64,000 bases of DNA from Acipenser ruthenus (GCF_902713425.1 NC_081201.1:32089613-32153612), one strand, 5' to 3'; positions 1 to 11,830 are shown, counted from the first letter of the stretch. The notes: generated by a model not told the origin, from the letters alone. Translations and numbers: made by a program.

Positions 1-1639
1 TATTTTATTGATCTAAAAAGAGGGAAAACTCAGCGCTGTTCAGGGATCACTTTCTTTCTCCTCTGTATTTACCAGTTGCACTGAGACAGCAAGATTAGTA
101 AGAATGAGACAAAGGATTTCGATGCAACGCTGGTTACATCTTTAAAAAAGACCCATGCACATGTATTTTGTGTGTCTGTCTGTCTGTCTTGTGTGTTTGA
201 GAGCATGAGAAATGCCTCATCTTTGGACTGACTATAAATTGAACTTTGAGCCAGAATATACTTGTTTTTGTTGCCCCATCCAGTCTCCTCTCTCACTCTC
301 TCTGAAGCAGTCTAATCAGAAATGAACCCCTCCACCTCTTATCACCTGTGATGAAGAGAGTGAGAGCAGAGACAGAGAGAAGGGAAGGAGGATGAAAGTG
401 TTACTTCACTGAGGAGAGCTTGGGTAACGAAAGGAGACAGCTTCTGCAGCAGAGAGGGGGGATTAGAGCTGGATAATTCTCTGATCCCATTAGTGAAGGA
501 CAGGCTGACCCCAGCCAATTACCTGCTACAGACATTTATAGCATTGCCTTTCCAGACTATTAGGCAACTCTGCTGGCATTGCCCCAGACACACACACACA
601 CACACACACACTCAGGTTTGTCTAATATAGTTCATATGTAGTGCTGACCCTGTCTTCTCCTGAGCACTTTGGGTAAGTGGACTGTAAAACGAGAGAGACA
701 GGGTCGACTGGGCACATTCACTATGAAACATGTTGTAATCAGAACAACAGTCCATAGTTAATTCTGTTATCCAAGTCTATAGATACATGTCAGTTTGTAG
801 CACATCATGTCTTGCGCATGTTAGATTCTTGTCTTGCACACACTAGATGACCAACTGACACAATTCTAAAGACATATTAACTAGTATTAACTAGGTGCCG
901 TTTTCTTTTAATTAAAACAGGACTCATAATAAGTTAACATGTCCAGTTTTGATTGAGTGGCTTCATGTCTTGATTAATCATTGTGTTCCACCTTTTCTGC
1001 AGACACACACACACACCAGCAGCACAGGGTGCAGTGGGCAGTTTTCGGCCCAGGTTGGGTTTTGAGGGGTTCCTCAGTGATCTCCGGCCTTTCGTTAGTG
1101 GATGGTATTTAACTATCCCAAGCTCCTAGCTGGAGTCCCGTGACGGGAGCAAATAAATAAAAAGATTCAACACAGTGTCTTCCTGGTACACTAAGCTGAG
1201 GGGCTGGAAGGCAGGCAGGGCGTTAGCAAGCACACCATTAAAAACACACATGTACACACATACAATCTCAAACATTATTTATTTCAAAATTAATACAAAT
1301 GATCAAACTGTACTTTTATTTTCCTTTACATAAAACAGCAGCAAAGTGAGCCACTGCACCCAGCCCGACTGGGAATGCTGAATCCTCACCCCTACAGCAG
1401 CAGTGTCTGGAATGTGCAGGAATACCAAAAGGAGTTTCCACAAGAAAGACTTCTAATCAGAGCTTCTTTTCAAAGCATGTATTCCTAAGAAGAGTGATTG
1501 AGAGGCAATACCGGAATCAACTCTGCGCTCCAATGAATGAAGTATATTATATTATATTCATGTTTGTTTCACCATATTTGTAAATTCATATTTTTCACCT
1601 AATTAGTGACCCAGCCAGCAATGTCAAGGTGCAGCACAG
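1..1639. other. Gene-free flank 3' of TMEM254
   Basis: No coding region is supported here. It holds a short CA microsatellite (588-611), and the right part should contain the TMEM254 3' UTR because that gene is read leftward from 1858. The rest is unremarkable AT-balanced DNA without a recognisable exon or repeat family. Confidence 0.6.
1278..1320 (-). terminator. Candidate polyadenylation signals for TMEM254
   Basis: AATAAA on the minus strand occurs at 1278-1283 and 1315-1320, about 540-580 bases past the TMEM254 stop codon at 1858-1860. Position and orientation fit a 3' UTR end. No transcript evidence is available, so the choice between them is open. Confidence 0.35.
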
Positions 1640-1845
1640 GAAGGGGGGTGGGAGGGGGGTGGAGGGATGTGTGTTGGTGGGTGGGAGGTGGAGGTGGAGG
1701 TGTAGGGGTGTGCATTGGTGGGAGGTGGAGGGGGAGGGGGTGTAGAGGTGTGCTTTGGTGGGTGTGAGGTGGAGGGGGAGGGGGTGTAGGGGTGTGCGTT
1801 GGTGGGTGGGAGGTGGAGGGTGTGCATTGGTGGGGAGCAGGGTGT
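1639..1845 (+). repeat. G-rich minisatellite in the TMEM254 3' UTR
   Basis: Three to four degenerate units of about 60 bases made of GGTGGGTGGGAGGTGGAGG and GGGGGAGGGGGTGTAGGGG words. It starts immediately 3' of the TMEM254 stop codon, so the transcript would be C/T-rich here. The many G runs on the plus strand could form quadruplex DNA. Confidence 0.85.
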
Positions 1846-1857
1846 AGTGTCTGGGTC

Positions 1858-3141
1858 TCAGTGGCGTTTGGGTCGCGGGTCAGGTCGGTACTTCAGCAGC
1901 AGTGACAGAGAGGCGATCCCGAACAGGAAGGTCTGCAAACACCACAGGAAGCGCGAGAACAGGCTGTCAATGCCTTTGTCACTGCGGAGAGAGAGGGAGA
2001 GACACTGTGTCACTGCAACACAACACAACTACACACAGACACACTGTCACTGCACAACAACTACACACTATAATTATATATATAAAAAACAAAACAGTAC
2101 TAGTAGATGTACTGAAAGGTCTCTACACTTCCAATACAGTGGCTGCAGGCTGCAATATAGGGAGATTTGTGCTCGCTTTCTCTCTCAAACTTACCCCCCC
2201 CACGCCCCCCACCCCCCATCTCAATATAATCACTGAAGGAGCTCTCACTCCAGTGGCAGGGGGCTCGGCGCGGCTCAGTGAGATTGCACTGAGGGATAGA
2301 GCCGGTTTGGGAAGAGAGGGTAAAAAGTTCAATTTCCGTCAGGATGACGAGACCTCCCGGCAAAGGTATTGACAAGGTTAGGCGCCTTTTAAGAGTGTTA
2401 GAAACTTGCTCTGGGATCTGGAGAGTAGGCTGTAAAACACATCAACTACCACACGCTCACTCTGACCATTGTTACAGCATGCTACAGGTTTGATGGAGTA
2501 CCACCAGCAAAAAGGGCTGATCCATCAACACTTTGTTTTTTTGCTTGTAACTCATTACCACAAAAGGTTTGAAGAGAGATTTAAACAGGATTTTAAGAAA
2601 AAGAAAGTATTGTTGTTTAAAAGCAAGTCTTCTGAAAGGGTTTTCAACTTTAAACATAGTGTGTCATGCACTCCTCAGGAGGGCAGTGTGCAGAATTTAA
2701 CAGACAACAAACTGATCTGTGGTGTCAACACTGCCACAGCCAGTGAACCTGGTACACATGTGTTCTGTGAGAAAAACTATCCTCTAATGCCCTCTGCTGG
2801 CACTAGCATGGATAGCAGTTCCACACACAGCAAGTCAAGTAACTGCATCAGCACATGGGCTCAACATGAACAAAAAATCACTTTTTACAGAACGCTTTAA
2901 AATATCTGTGAAAGCTGCCTGTTTATATGACCCCCTACCCTACCCAACCCTACCTTCCCTCTCCCTCTCCCTCTAAGGGGAGCTGCAGCTCTGGAGTAGT
3001 GGAAGGGAGCTGGAGTTTACCTGCAGAGTTTGAGGCTGTAGACGGCTTCAGCCAAGTGGACGGACCAGGAAAACCACCAGCTGAAACAGAGAGAGATCAA
3101 TACCGAGTCACAGAGAGAGAGAGAGAGAGAGATCAATACCG

Positions 3142-3176
<35 letters not shown>

Positions 3177-4265
3177 AATACTGAGACACTGAGAGACACA
3201 CCTGAGGATACCGGTGACAAGTACAACTGAATATTTAAACTACTCGAGTTATCAGGGTTCATTCCGAATGTTACTCGTTTGCTTTGCTGTTGCTTACAGT
3301 GTACAGTTTATTTTGTATTCTGTATTGCTCAATAAACAGGGAGCTCTGCTTTAGCATTGTGGAGTTGAATTATTCAATCTCTTAATTCTCTTACTGGGAG
3401 AGAGGGTCAGCCCCCAGACTGGGCTTCTCATCTTGTGTCTCTGTGTACAGTCCAGTTCAGGATACTGCAGTTAGTCAGTCCTTCAGATACGCTGATTTTA
3501 AAATCACTGAAGCCCGGGGAGTCTGTCGATATGCGGCTGGTTTCACAGACCCTGATTAGCTCTAATCTTGGGACTACCTCATCTCACCTCAGGTAATGTA
3601 ATCCAAGATCAGTGCTAATCGGGGTCTGTGAAACCAGCCGTTCAGATTGTAAACGTTTAAAAAAGCAGCGCAGTGTAGCGCGGACTGACCCGTAGTACAG
3701 CAGGGGGTAGTGATGCTCCACCATGTGCTTGGAGAAAGAGCCGACTGGACCCAGCGCCTCATAGGGGACCTGCTGCGGCCAGAACACTGCCCACTGAAAC
3801 ACAGACAGCACAGCACAGCAGGGGTTAACACAGAGCCTCTGTCCCCAGCCCAGCTCCACCCCATCCTCCTCAGCACAAGTCTCACTCACACACACACCCC
3901 TCACTCAGTACAGCCCCTCCCCACTGACTGGAGCGTTCATCTCACCCCCGGTGTGATCTGCTGAGGCACAGAGACTTCATCAACCCCCCCCCCCCAGTCA
4001 CATGCAGCTACCAGAGTGCAAGACATTCCTCAGATAAGACAGCCGACAAATAAGAGCTTTATTACTCTTGTGTATAAGAGTGACCAGCAGTTAAACCATG
4101 TAATCACAGCACACGGGGGGAGAATCCAGAGCTCTGTGTTTCTGAACTACAGCTGCAGACAGGCTCTCTCTTTATAAAGGGGGGATGGGGGGGGGGTCAT
4201 CCCTCAGCCAGCCAGACAGAGTCACGAGGTGAGAGCACAAACACGTACACACTCCGACCCCCCAG

Positions 4266-4296
<31 letters not shown>

Positions 4297-6090
4297 CACT
4301 CCAACCCAGACAGGCATACTGCCACAAACAAACACACACGCACATATAATCACACAAACCCGATCAACACACATGAACCCAGGCACACACTTGTACTAAC
4401 AAACTTATACATACAAAACACTCCTGCCTGTCTGTCTATGGAAACACTGTCTTCAGTCTGTCTGTCTGTCTGTGTGTGTCAGTCTGTCTGTCTGTCTGTC
4501 AGTCAGTCTCAGTCAGTCTGTGTGTGTGTGTGTCAGTCAGTCTGTCTTTCTCTATAAACAAACCTAACTTCAAACTGGGGTTTCTTTCACTTTCATTTTA
4601 TGGATACTATAATTCCAAAGAACAAACACATTCATAATATAATTATGGCTTCTGATTTTAAATCGGTGGACAGCCAATAAACACCGAAAAAACTGTTGAA
4701 ATGGTTAATCAATTCATGTTGACTTTACCCTATTCCAATTAAAAAATAAAACCTACTACTACAAAAAAAATAAATGCATTTCCCTGTGCTGCTGGGCAAT
4801 GTCCCACCTTCCTGACTTGTATCTATCATTGATTCGTTCTCAATACTTTAAACTCGCCCCATCTACTGAGTGACAGCACATTCCTACATTTCTATTGGAG
4901 ACTCCGCTTGCGAGATTTAAAACGAGATTACAATCGGGATGGAGAATTGTTATCGGGATTTCAAGATGTTACAGTTAAGAAATGAATATTTTTAAAACAT
5001 AATTGTGGCGAAATGTACAAAAATGCCTACACACAAAAACCCCAGAAGAATGTGCCCGTGACCGTAGGGATCTGGTTGTGGAAGACAGCAAAGGAAAGAA
5101 GGTACAGCTTAAGTGTGCAAGTACTGTCCAGTTACTACTGTACTGTACATATTTTAACAGAATAAAACGCTCAAGCATTTTGGAAAGTAACCGAAAACAC
5201 TTCATACAGTATATCAAAAACGAAAGCCCCCAAAAAAACGATTTACATAAAACTCGAAAATAGCCAACAATAAGCACCGACAATACAATGAATAAAACCC
5301 GAAAAACAGAAGCCCTCAATATAACGCATTTTTATATCTTCCTAATAATCATTTTTGGGATTGTAAAACGATATGTTTATATAATTTATTTTTCTACTAA
5401 TAAATCTTTCCACATCCAACGAAAAAAGCTTAGTGTATGCAAGCGGTGTGAGGCTTGGGGTTACGCAACAAGCTGAACTACGTGCTATAGCTGCCTCAGT
5501 GTGGTTAATTCAAACTGCTCCAAAAGCAATGCATTTAAAATGAAAAGCTTAGACATACTATTTTGAGACACTGGCCACCAGGAATATCTAACGTATACTG
5601 TTGAATTTCGACATATCAATTCATAATATATGACAGATACTAAACGGAACCTGCTAAAAACGAATGGCAGAAAAGGGAATTACCATTAAATGTAAATCTT
5701 GAAACCCCTTACACACCTGGCATTAGTAATTGATACACTATACACAATACAAGTTGAATGACGTGCAATGACAGCAGTTTTCAATGCACTTCATTGAATG
5801 ATTCATAAGGATTATGAATTAGAAGATGAAACATCGCCACTGTTTCTCTATCACGGAGTAGTATCGCGTATTGAACTACATAGTCCCGGACCGTTTTTAC
5901 TGCAACACCAGCCACTCTTTACCTCGCTGTTTTTAAACAGTAATAACGTAAACAAATACAGCACATTAGTTGGCAGACTTCGTGTTTGGCGAAGGTGACT
6001 TACTGTAAAGTATCCCATGGAAACGGTGATCGTTGCCATCCAGAACAGGCTGGATCTCCTGAAATATTCGCCGCTCGCAGCCCGTGCCAT
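1858..6090 (-). CDS. tmem254: TMEM254, small multi-pass membrane protein
   Basis: Four coding exons on the minus strand: 6004-6090, 3690-3793, 3021-3080 and 1858-1981. All junctions are GT-AG and join in phase to a 124-residue protein, against 123 in human as I recall it. Recognisable family blocks are the N-terminal EYFRRSSLFWMATITVSMGY, then VFWPQQVPYEALGPVGSF, the EHHYPLLYYGWWFSWSVHLA stretch with ESLYA-like AEAVYSLKLC, and the last membrane segment FLWCLQTFLFGIASLSLLLK with a basic tail ending PKRH. Three or four hydrophobic helices are visible. The start MARAASGEYF is chosen by alignment to MATAAGATYF of human TMEM254; an upstream in-frame ATG exists but has no family support. Molecular function is unknown. 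A hAT-like MITE sits in intron 2 and a G-rich minisatellite follows the stop. Confidence 0.93.
3091..3185. repeat. GA-rich short tandem repeat in TMEM254 intron 3
   Basis: About three copies of a GAGATCAATACCGAGTCA-type unit separated by (GA)n runs, lying directly on the intron side of TMEM254 exon 3 (acceptor at 3081-3082). On the coding strand it is a CT-rich tract just upstream of the splice acceptor. Confidence 0.8.
3534..3640. mobile_element. hAT-like MITE with inverted ends (107 bp)
   Basis: The element begins CGGCTGGTTTCACAGACCC and ends with the inverted counterpart GGGTCTGTGAAACCAGCCG. The inverted repeats extend inward through GATTAG/CTAATC-type words. This resembles the widespread fish MITEs with GGCTGGTTTC termini, usually placed with hAT elements; I see no clear target-site duplication. 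It lies in TMEM254 intron 2. A half copy is at 25051-25078. Confidence 0.75.
4265..4555. repeat. CA and CTGT microsatellites
   Basis: A (CA)n run at about 4265-4293 is followed at 4421-4555 by CTGT/CAGT tetranucleotide repeats. Both lie in TMEM254 intron 1. Simple sequence only. Confidence 0.9.
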
Positions 6091-6333
6091 GCCCGCAGCA
6101 GCCTGTACCCTCCACCGACAGTCACGACCTCGTTCCGACTGACACCTGCTGGGCATTGCAAGAACTGCATCTCTGTTTTCTTCTACTTTTGCAGGTGGCA
6201 CTGAAGCATACATATTTAAAATATACAGAAACTGTACAGAAATACAAAGTTCCATATACAGTACGACGATTATTGCATCATTAATTATATTATACACGAG
6301 TTGTTCTACAGAGTTTTGGCATGGCTCTTTGAG

Positions 6334-6335
<2 letters not shown>

Positions 6336-6401
<66 letters not shown>
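6336..6401. repeat. (AT)n microsatellite
   Basis: An uninterrupted AT dinucleotide run of about 33 units just upstream of the TMEM254 start. Confidence 0.97.
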
Positions 6402-6404
<3 letters not shown>

Positions 6405-8194
6405 GGTGTAGTCTACCGACTGGATCCTGGATAGAGTCATCAGAAAACAATATGAATCTTTCCATATTGAGCATAAATCAAATGTGTTTAAAGATGGCAT
6501 CACAAAAAAATGGATCCGAAGTAAAACAAAATTAACGCAAAAAAAAGCGCTTTGAGGTGTTTCACGTCTTTTGGAGGAAAAAGAATCCCACCCTTGTCCT
6601 CTTAGAGTAAACACGTAGTTCTTGCAGTGTTTTGTTTTTTTTTTTCCTCCGGTGTAGCTGGTTTAAATGAGTTTAATGACCTCTTAGAGGCTCGCTGTAG
6701 CGGTGCTCTGAACTGTGAATTGCGGGTATGTGTATTGGAGGGGCGATAATTCTCCTCACCTGGCAGTGAAGTTCAGCACCGTGCTGGCCCTTATGAAAAT
6801 AATATAGAATTCTTCTATAGAAGACCTATAGGATATTGTATTGAACCTACAGTTTTGTTGGTTTTTTTTATAGATAATTGGGACATTTGGCCTATAGGCT
6901 ATAGAAACATGTAGATACCTATAGAGAATTGGGACATTTGGCCGATAGGTATTTAGAAACCTATAGGTTATTTTCGGAAAGGGTGATGTTTAACTCGGGA
7001 TCAATAAACGCGTTCCCACCTCGCCCAGTTCTATAAATGGAGAGGAGAGTGAGCTGTGCCATTTAATGTCGGTTAATTCATTAACCGCTACTGCAAATTA
7101 ATTATAAACATTGATTTAAAAAAAAAAAAAAAAAAACCCAGCGTTCATTTTTTATGATGTTCTTAAGAAGTTTAGATAAGGCGAGTCACACCTTTTCCAA
7201 GTACACTTTGAACTCGGGTTAAGTAGCAGACGCACAGCACGGTATTTAAAAGGTCTTGCAGTGTCCAGTTAAATAACGCTGGATCAAAGCAGCACTGCTG
7301 CCAGGATTTTAAAGCCTCGTTCTCATCAAACGGATTTGAGATAAAGTACTTGGTCTCTATGCTTTAGGTCTGGTGGATTCAGTGGGAATAGTTTCCTGCG
7401 TTTTGCTTAATGCTTTCTGATTGAGCGTTTTGAGCGAAGTTGCTGATGAATAATTCCAGCATTAAACAAATTCGGACATTATAATACCATTGGTTGGTTT
7501 TAACAGTAACGATGTCATATGTCATGCATTACTTTTAAAAGTAACTAAGTAATCAAGCGGTCACGGTTAAGGATTTGTTAGAATTCCAGCACATCTTGTG
7601 TATCGCCCCCTGCACGAACACGTGACACCATAGTAAGGTTAAACAAACAAAAAAAAAAACCTGCAACTTTTTTCATGTTTAACAGGAGACCTTTAGTATT
7701 TTTTTCTTTTTTGATCAATTGGTCCAGCTGTGCGCCACATGTTTGGGTTCCAGTGCAAAACCTGCCTCGATTCTTCTAATTTCTCACTTCAGTGAAATTG
7801 CTCGTCGTTCGCTTCTTTTTGTGTCTCAAACAATTCTCCTAAAATCTCAAAGGAGGAATAAATGCGACACATTTCAAAACGAGACGTAATTCACAATCGT
7901 GAGCAGTTAAACAGAAATAGATTTGAGTGAGCTGCACAGACCCAATACAAATATTCACGCGACTTATTAAAATGTGGGTGTGTCGCTTATAGAGGTTTAC
8001 GACGGTATGTTTCCATTGTCATTCTGTTTTTTACAGTGCTTACCCATTCTTTATTGCGCTGTATTACACTGCTGTGCTTGCTGTGGGACGCTTTGATAGG
8101 GGGTGTTTCTCCCCCCAAGTTTGCTGTCAAAACTAGCCAAGCATTGTCACTGCAGACATTAGTTTAGCTGACCCCACCTGCACCCAGGGTTGTG
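6402..8194. other. Gene-free interval between TMEM254 and the homeobox gene
   Basis: No exon is recognised. It contains a direct repeat of GGGACATTTGGCC at roughly 6883-6900 and 6929-6945 embedded in CTATAGG-rich palindromic sequence (6800-6965), and a poly-A run near 7110-7135. The remainder is AT-rich and unassigned. As the promoter side of both flanking genes it could hold regulatory DNA, which cannot be judged from sequence alone. Confidence 0.5.
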
Positions 8195-8315
8195 CCTAGC
8201 TTACCATGGTTTGCCATGTGTTTTTTAATAAGCTCTCTGTGCTTTACAATGCTTCCCTGTGCTTTATCCTGCGTTCACTGTGCTTTATAACACTTTGCTA
8301 TGTTTTTACTATGAG
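8195..8315 (-). repeat. GTAAAGCA-family repeat, copy 1
   Basis: Contains CCATGGTTTGCCATG and several TGCTTTA words (GTGCTTTACAATGCTT, TGTGCTTTAT), the reverse complement of the TAAAGCA-rich family also seen at 11640-11830, 36717-36835, 43455-43530 and 57987-58144. Confidence 0.6.
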
Positions 8316-8846
8316 AACCTTTTCATAAGGGTGGACATGCTGTCTTGTAGTTCCTTTTATGATTTCTTTAGTTTGTTTAGCTGGTCCAGGATCCACAGTG
8401 ATTCATCTAGCACCCACAATCCACTTGGTGTCCTGAGTCCTCTGTCACCGAAACTCAATATAAAACCTGTGGTGTTCTGAATGTGAAATAAACACCTTTT
8501 GTCTCGGAGGATACCACAATATTAATTTCCACGCCCCTGTCTGCGTATACAGTATTAGCTTTGACACCAATATTCACAGTGTCCTTTTTTCTATTAAAAA
8601 CAACAGAGTTGAGTTCATTCAATAATTCGCACAGTGCATTCTCACCCCACACTGCACGTATAATAGGACCAGGTTAAGTTTCCTATCTCTCCTGTACTTT
8701 ATAATGCAGAGATGTTTTTCAAAGTCTTAGTAACTTCTCGTATCAAAACAGTTTAAAAAGAATCTAAAAATTGAATTGAAAAAAATGAACGATAAAGTTC
8801 TGCAAGGTTTTGTCTCAGCGGCCTGGCCTGCTTTGAAGGTGAGCTC

Positions 8847-8938
8847 AGGTGTGGATTGGGCCAGGTGTGATCTCACCTCAAAGACCTGGCACAGACTCCT
8901 GGGCCCACACCCCATTACAGGACATTAGAGCCACACCT
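8847..8938 (+). promoter_or_regulatory. FoxH1 motif with clustered T-box and Smad motifs upstream of the homeobox gene
   Basis: TGTGGATT at 8850-8857 is an exact FoxH1 consensus site. AGGTGTGA (8863-8870) is followed two bases later by inverted TCACCT (8873-8878), forming a paired T-box half-site. Further ACACCT/AGGTGT words occur at 8847, 8933 and 9004, and a Smad-type CAGAC is at 8892-8896. The cluster lies about 50-140 bases upstream of the TATA box. Mix-family genes are classic direct targets of Nodal/Smad2-FoxH1 and of T-box factors such as Eomes and VegT, so the fit with the downstream gene is good. Occupancy is inferred, not shown. Confidence 0.6.
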
Positions 8939-8986
8939 CGCAATAAGCATTTAGGAGCAGGGGGCAGGGGTGTGGGGGCTGAGGAA

Positions 8987-8993
8987 TATAAAT
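8987..8993 (+). promoter_or_regulatory. TATA box of the homeobox gene
   Basis: TATAAAT sits 140 bases before the start codon, placing transcription start near 9015-9020 and giving a 5' UTR of about 115 bases without an intron. Confidence 0.7.
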
Positions 8994-9132
8994 GGAAGAG
9001 GCCAGGTGTCAGAGATCAGAACACACCAGAACCAGCACCAGCACCAGAGAACCAGCAGCCACAGCAGGGAAGGAAACCGAGGACCTGGACCAGAGCGACT
9101 GACACCAGACTGAGAGACTCGACTGGGCAAGC

Positions 9133-11079
9133 ATGTGGAAGGAGCAAGGCAGCGCCACTGCTGGTAAGTGTGACTCACTGCATTAAGAAGGGTCAGCATA
9201 ATATTACACAACTGATCAGATGACCCTGCGAGAGACAGCATCTCCGTGTGTAGATCAGTTAACCACCAGCATCTGTTTTCACATCATATGTGGAGCACCA
9301 CTAAGCTATAACTAACAAAAAAGTCTTAATTTTTAAAGTGCGCTTTTAAATCCTTGGGGGGTAAAATGATTGCTAGATAACTTTCAAGCTGGTGTTAGCT
9401 GTGGACAATAACATTACATTTATTGTGAAATCTTAAGCAGTTTGGTTTTTTATACAACATTGATATCAATCCTGCATTTTATCTGCATAGGAAACACATG
9501 GGGGGGGGTGGGGGGTGGGACTGCAAAATTACAATGCAAAATGACTGTGCTAAACTTTTCAAGAGGGCATTTAGAAGTCCTTCTCTGCAGTAGACTGTCT
9601 GTGTGTATCAGGCAGGTCCTGTTCTGTGTTCTGGTCTCACCCCGGCCTCTCTTGTATCCCCTCCCAGGCAGTGCAGTTCGGTCCCGGGGAGCGAGCAGGA
9701 GGAAGCGCACCTCCTTCTCCAAGGAGCACCTGGAGCTGCTGCGGAGAGCCTTCGACAGAGGTGCCTACCCAGGCATCATCCAGCGAGAGAGCCTGGCACA
9801 GGCCACTGGACTACCGGAGTCCCGCATACAGGTGAGAGTTCAATCAAACCCAAATCAACCCAGCCCAGCCTAGTCCATCCCAGCCGAGGCCAGCCAAACA
9901 CCCCCACTATCCATGCATCACTCTTCCACCCCGCACAGAAGTGTATTGCAGTATAGCAGGGTAAAGGCATGGGCACAGTGTACTACAGCATAGTGAAAGC
10001 ATCGTACAGCACATTGTAGATCTAGCTGTGTACACTGATGTTGTGTCAAAACCCGCAGAGAGATACCACAGCGATTTCCTAATGCACTTTGGTTTTCTCT
10101 TTTCTTTTCCATTTTTTTGCTACTATTTAGTCAACCTGTGAATTGCCTACTTTGCTTTTAGGTTAGTCTTTCAGAACATTGGCTTGGTTCTTTTATTCAA
10201 AAGGAGTAGAGTGCTCTGCTGTAGTGTAGCCTGGGAACAAAACAAAACAGCAAACAAGAACAGTATCTTATAATTTCTTTTTTTGTTTGACAGGTTTGGT
10301 TTCAGAACCGAAGAGCCAGGAACCTGAAGGACAGGAGCAGCAGCAGGAGCAGTAGGGGGGAGGCTGAGCCCGAGAACCCCAGCCCAGCTCAGTCCCAGCC
10401 GGGGAGCCTGGCCCTGTGGGGTCCCCTGCACCCCCCCTTTACTCTGCCAGGCTCCCTGCAGCAGCACAGCGAAGGAGAGGAGGAGGAGGGGGATTGCTCT
10501 CACACCTCCCTCCCCTACCGCCCTGCAGACCCCCAGACGCACCCCAGACTCAGGCAGTGGATCCCCCCCTTGGAGTCTCCCTGCAGTCTGCCTGCAGCGA
10601 GGGGGGGTTATAATATAGGAATAATAAAACAGGAAGCTCAGAGCACAGCAAGTCTACAGGACTGTCCCTCTCTGCACAACCAGAGCATGACTGCAGCACC
10701 CGCTGCACTGCCCCCTGCTGGCTCCTGGTTCACACAGCACTGCTACTCATACCCTCCCCTCCCCAGAGAAGCATGGGAGCAGCGGAGGGGCCCCAGCCCC
10801 CCACCAGCCTGCCCAACGGCCCCCTCACCCCAGCACTACGCCCCCCAGTGGAGCCTGTGGGCTGGAGCGGCAGCCCCTGAGCTTCCGGAGCAGACCGCAG
10901 TTCCAGACTGGGTTCTAGATCATGTTCCGGTTCCGGAGCAGGCTCCTGGGCTCTCCCGCTGTACAGTTTCGGATCAGGACCTGTGTTCTCTGCAGGATCT
11001 GTTGGGGGAGCTACAGCCTCTGTGGCTGGAGATGAGCAGCGTGTTCAGAGCAGAAGAGCCAGAACTGTCCCTCTACTAA
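9133..11079 (+). CDS. Mix/Mxtx/Sebox-type paired-class homeobox transcription factor
   Basis: Three exons (9133-9163, 9668-9831, 10294-11079) join in phase to 326 residues. The homeodomain spans about residues 20-79: RRKRTSFSKEHLELLRRAF, then YPGIIQRESLAQATGLPESR and IQVWFQNRRAR. Q50 (residue 69) and N51 (residue 70) are present. The intron falls between homeodomain positions 46 and 47, the usual site in paired-class genes. The rest is Pro/Ser-rich and ends with a short acidic stretch LCSLQDLLGELQPLWLEM that could be an activation domain. The YPGI and TGLPESRIQVWF words place it with Mix-like factors; fish Mxtx1/2 (yolk syncytial layer and endoderm regulators) and Sebox are the best candidates, and I cannot separate them without a tree. 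The FoxH1/T-box promoter supports Mix-type control. Likely a nuclear early-embryo regulator. Confidence 0.88.
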
Positions 11080-11187
11080 AAGAGAGAGAGGGGGGGGGGG
11101 GGACGGCGAGTGAGAGAGAGAGGCTGAAGCAGCAGGGCCGCTAGACTGGGCTGTAGCTGCTATTCCCCCTTCCTCCGGCGTGCACTT

Positions 11188-11356
11188 CGGGGATGGAAAG
11201 AAGACTCCCATTGCATAGCGGTTTGATCCAGTCCTGGTTGTACTATGACTTTCCTAAGACACACCTGAGCTTGTTACCTATACACTGTGGCTAATCAAGC
11301 TCATAAGCTGGAATGGGTGAAACTGCTTTGCAATAAGAGGCTTATTTCCATCCCTG
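11188..11356 (+). mobile_element. Palindromic MITE (CAGGGATGG family), copy A
   Basis: Ends are CGGGGATGGAAAGAAGACTC and the inverted CTTATTTCCATCCCTG. Flanking direct repeats CACTT (11183-11187 and 11357-11361) indicate insertion with a 5-bp duplication. It lies in the 3' UTR of the homeobox gene. Confidence 0.8.
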
Positions 11357-11574
11357 CACTTCCAGGAGAAATTAGGGAAACGTTATCTGCCTCTGTTGCA
11401 GTTTATACCTCACTTTTGTACAGTGCTGTGAGATGAAAGGCGCTATATATTTATATGTCAATGCAATTTAGGGGTTCCTAAGGATTGATTTATTTTATTT
11501 TGTACATATAGACTCCGGCGTGGAGTGCACCCTTCCTGATGTAAATGTATTGAAGTGTTGGATTAATATTGTGG

Positions 11575-11580
11575 AATAAA
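11575..11580 (+). terminator. Polyadenylation signal of the homeobox gene
   Basis: AATAAA about 500 bases past the stop codon, followed by T/G-rich sequence (TTGCTTTC, TGTTCTGCTTGTTGCTG) as expected downstream of a cleavage site. Confidence 0.65.
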
Positions 11581-11639
11581 GTTTGCTTTCAACATGTTCT
11601 GCTTGTTGCTGTTTTTATTATGCCTGTTGTTTCTCTGAT

Positions 11640-11830
11640 GCCTGTGGTTTGGGTAGCACAGGGTAAACGCACATTTCACCCTTAAAAGTTGACCACAGTA
11701 TTTTTGCAGTTTTCCTATGAGAGGTATGGTAAATCATATTTAAAAAAAAAAAAAGGAAAAACGTGGTCAACTACGGTAAATGCCTCGTATGACCACGGGG
11801 AAAGCATGGGGGAAAACTGGAAACTTACCG
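11640..11830. repeat. GTAAAGCA-family repeat, copy 2
   Basis: AT-rich sequence with GGTAAA, AAAGCATGG and CGTGGTCAACTACGGTAAA words around a poly-A run. The arms GTTGACCACAGTA and its counterpart GTGGTCAACTACGGTA give it an inverted character. Confidence 0.5.

Noticed and set aside
2469-2900. 143-codon plus-strand frame
   Set aside because: Inside TMEM254 intron 3, no domain, no similarity I recognise, ordinary base composition.
3230-3380. AT-rich block with AATAAA after TTTATTTTGTATTCTGTATT
   Set aside because: Suggests the end of some inserted element or transcript, but no family features or paired repeat were found.
5003-5263. 86-codon frame with KTPEECARDRRDLVVEDS and a possible donor after KGKK
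   Set aside because: It has no ATG start and no recognised homologue, and lies in TMEM254 intron 1 in the opposite sense.
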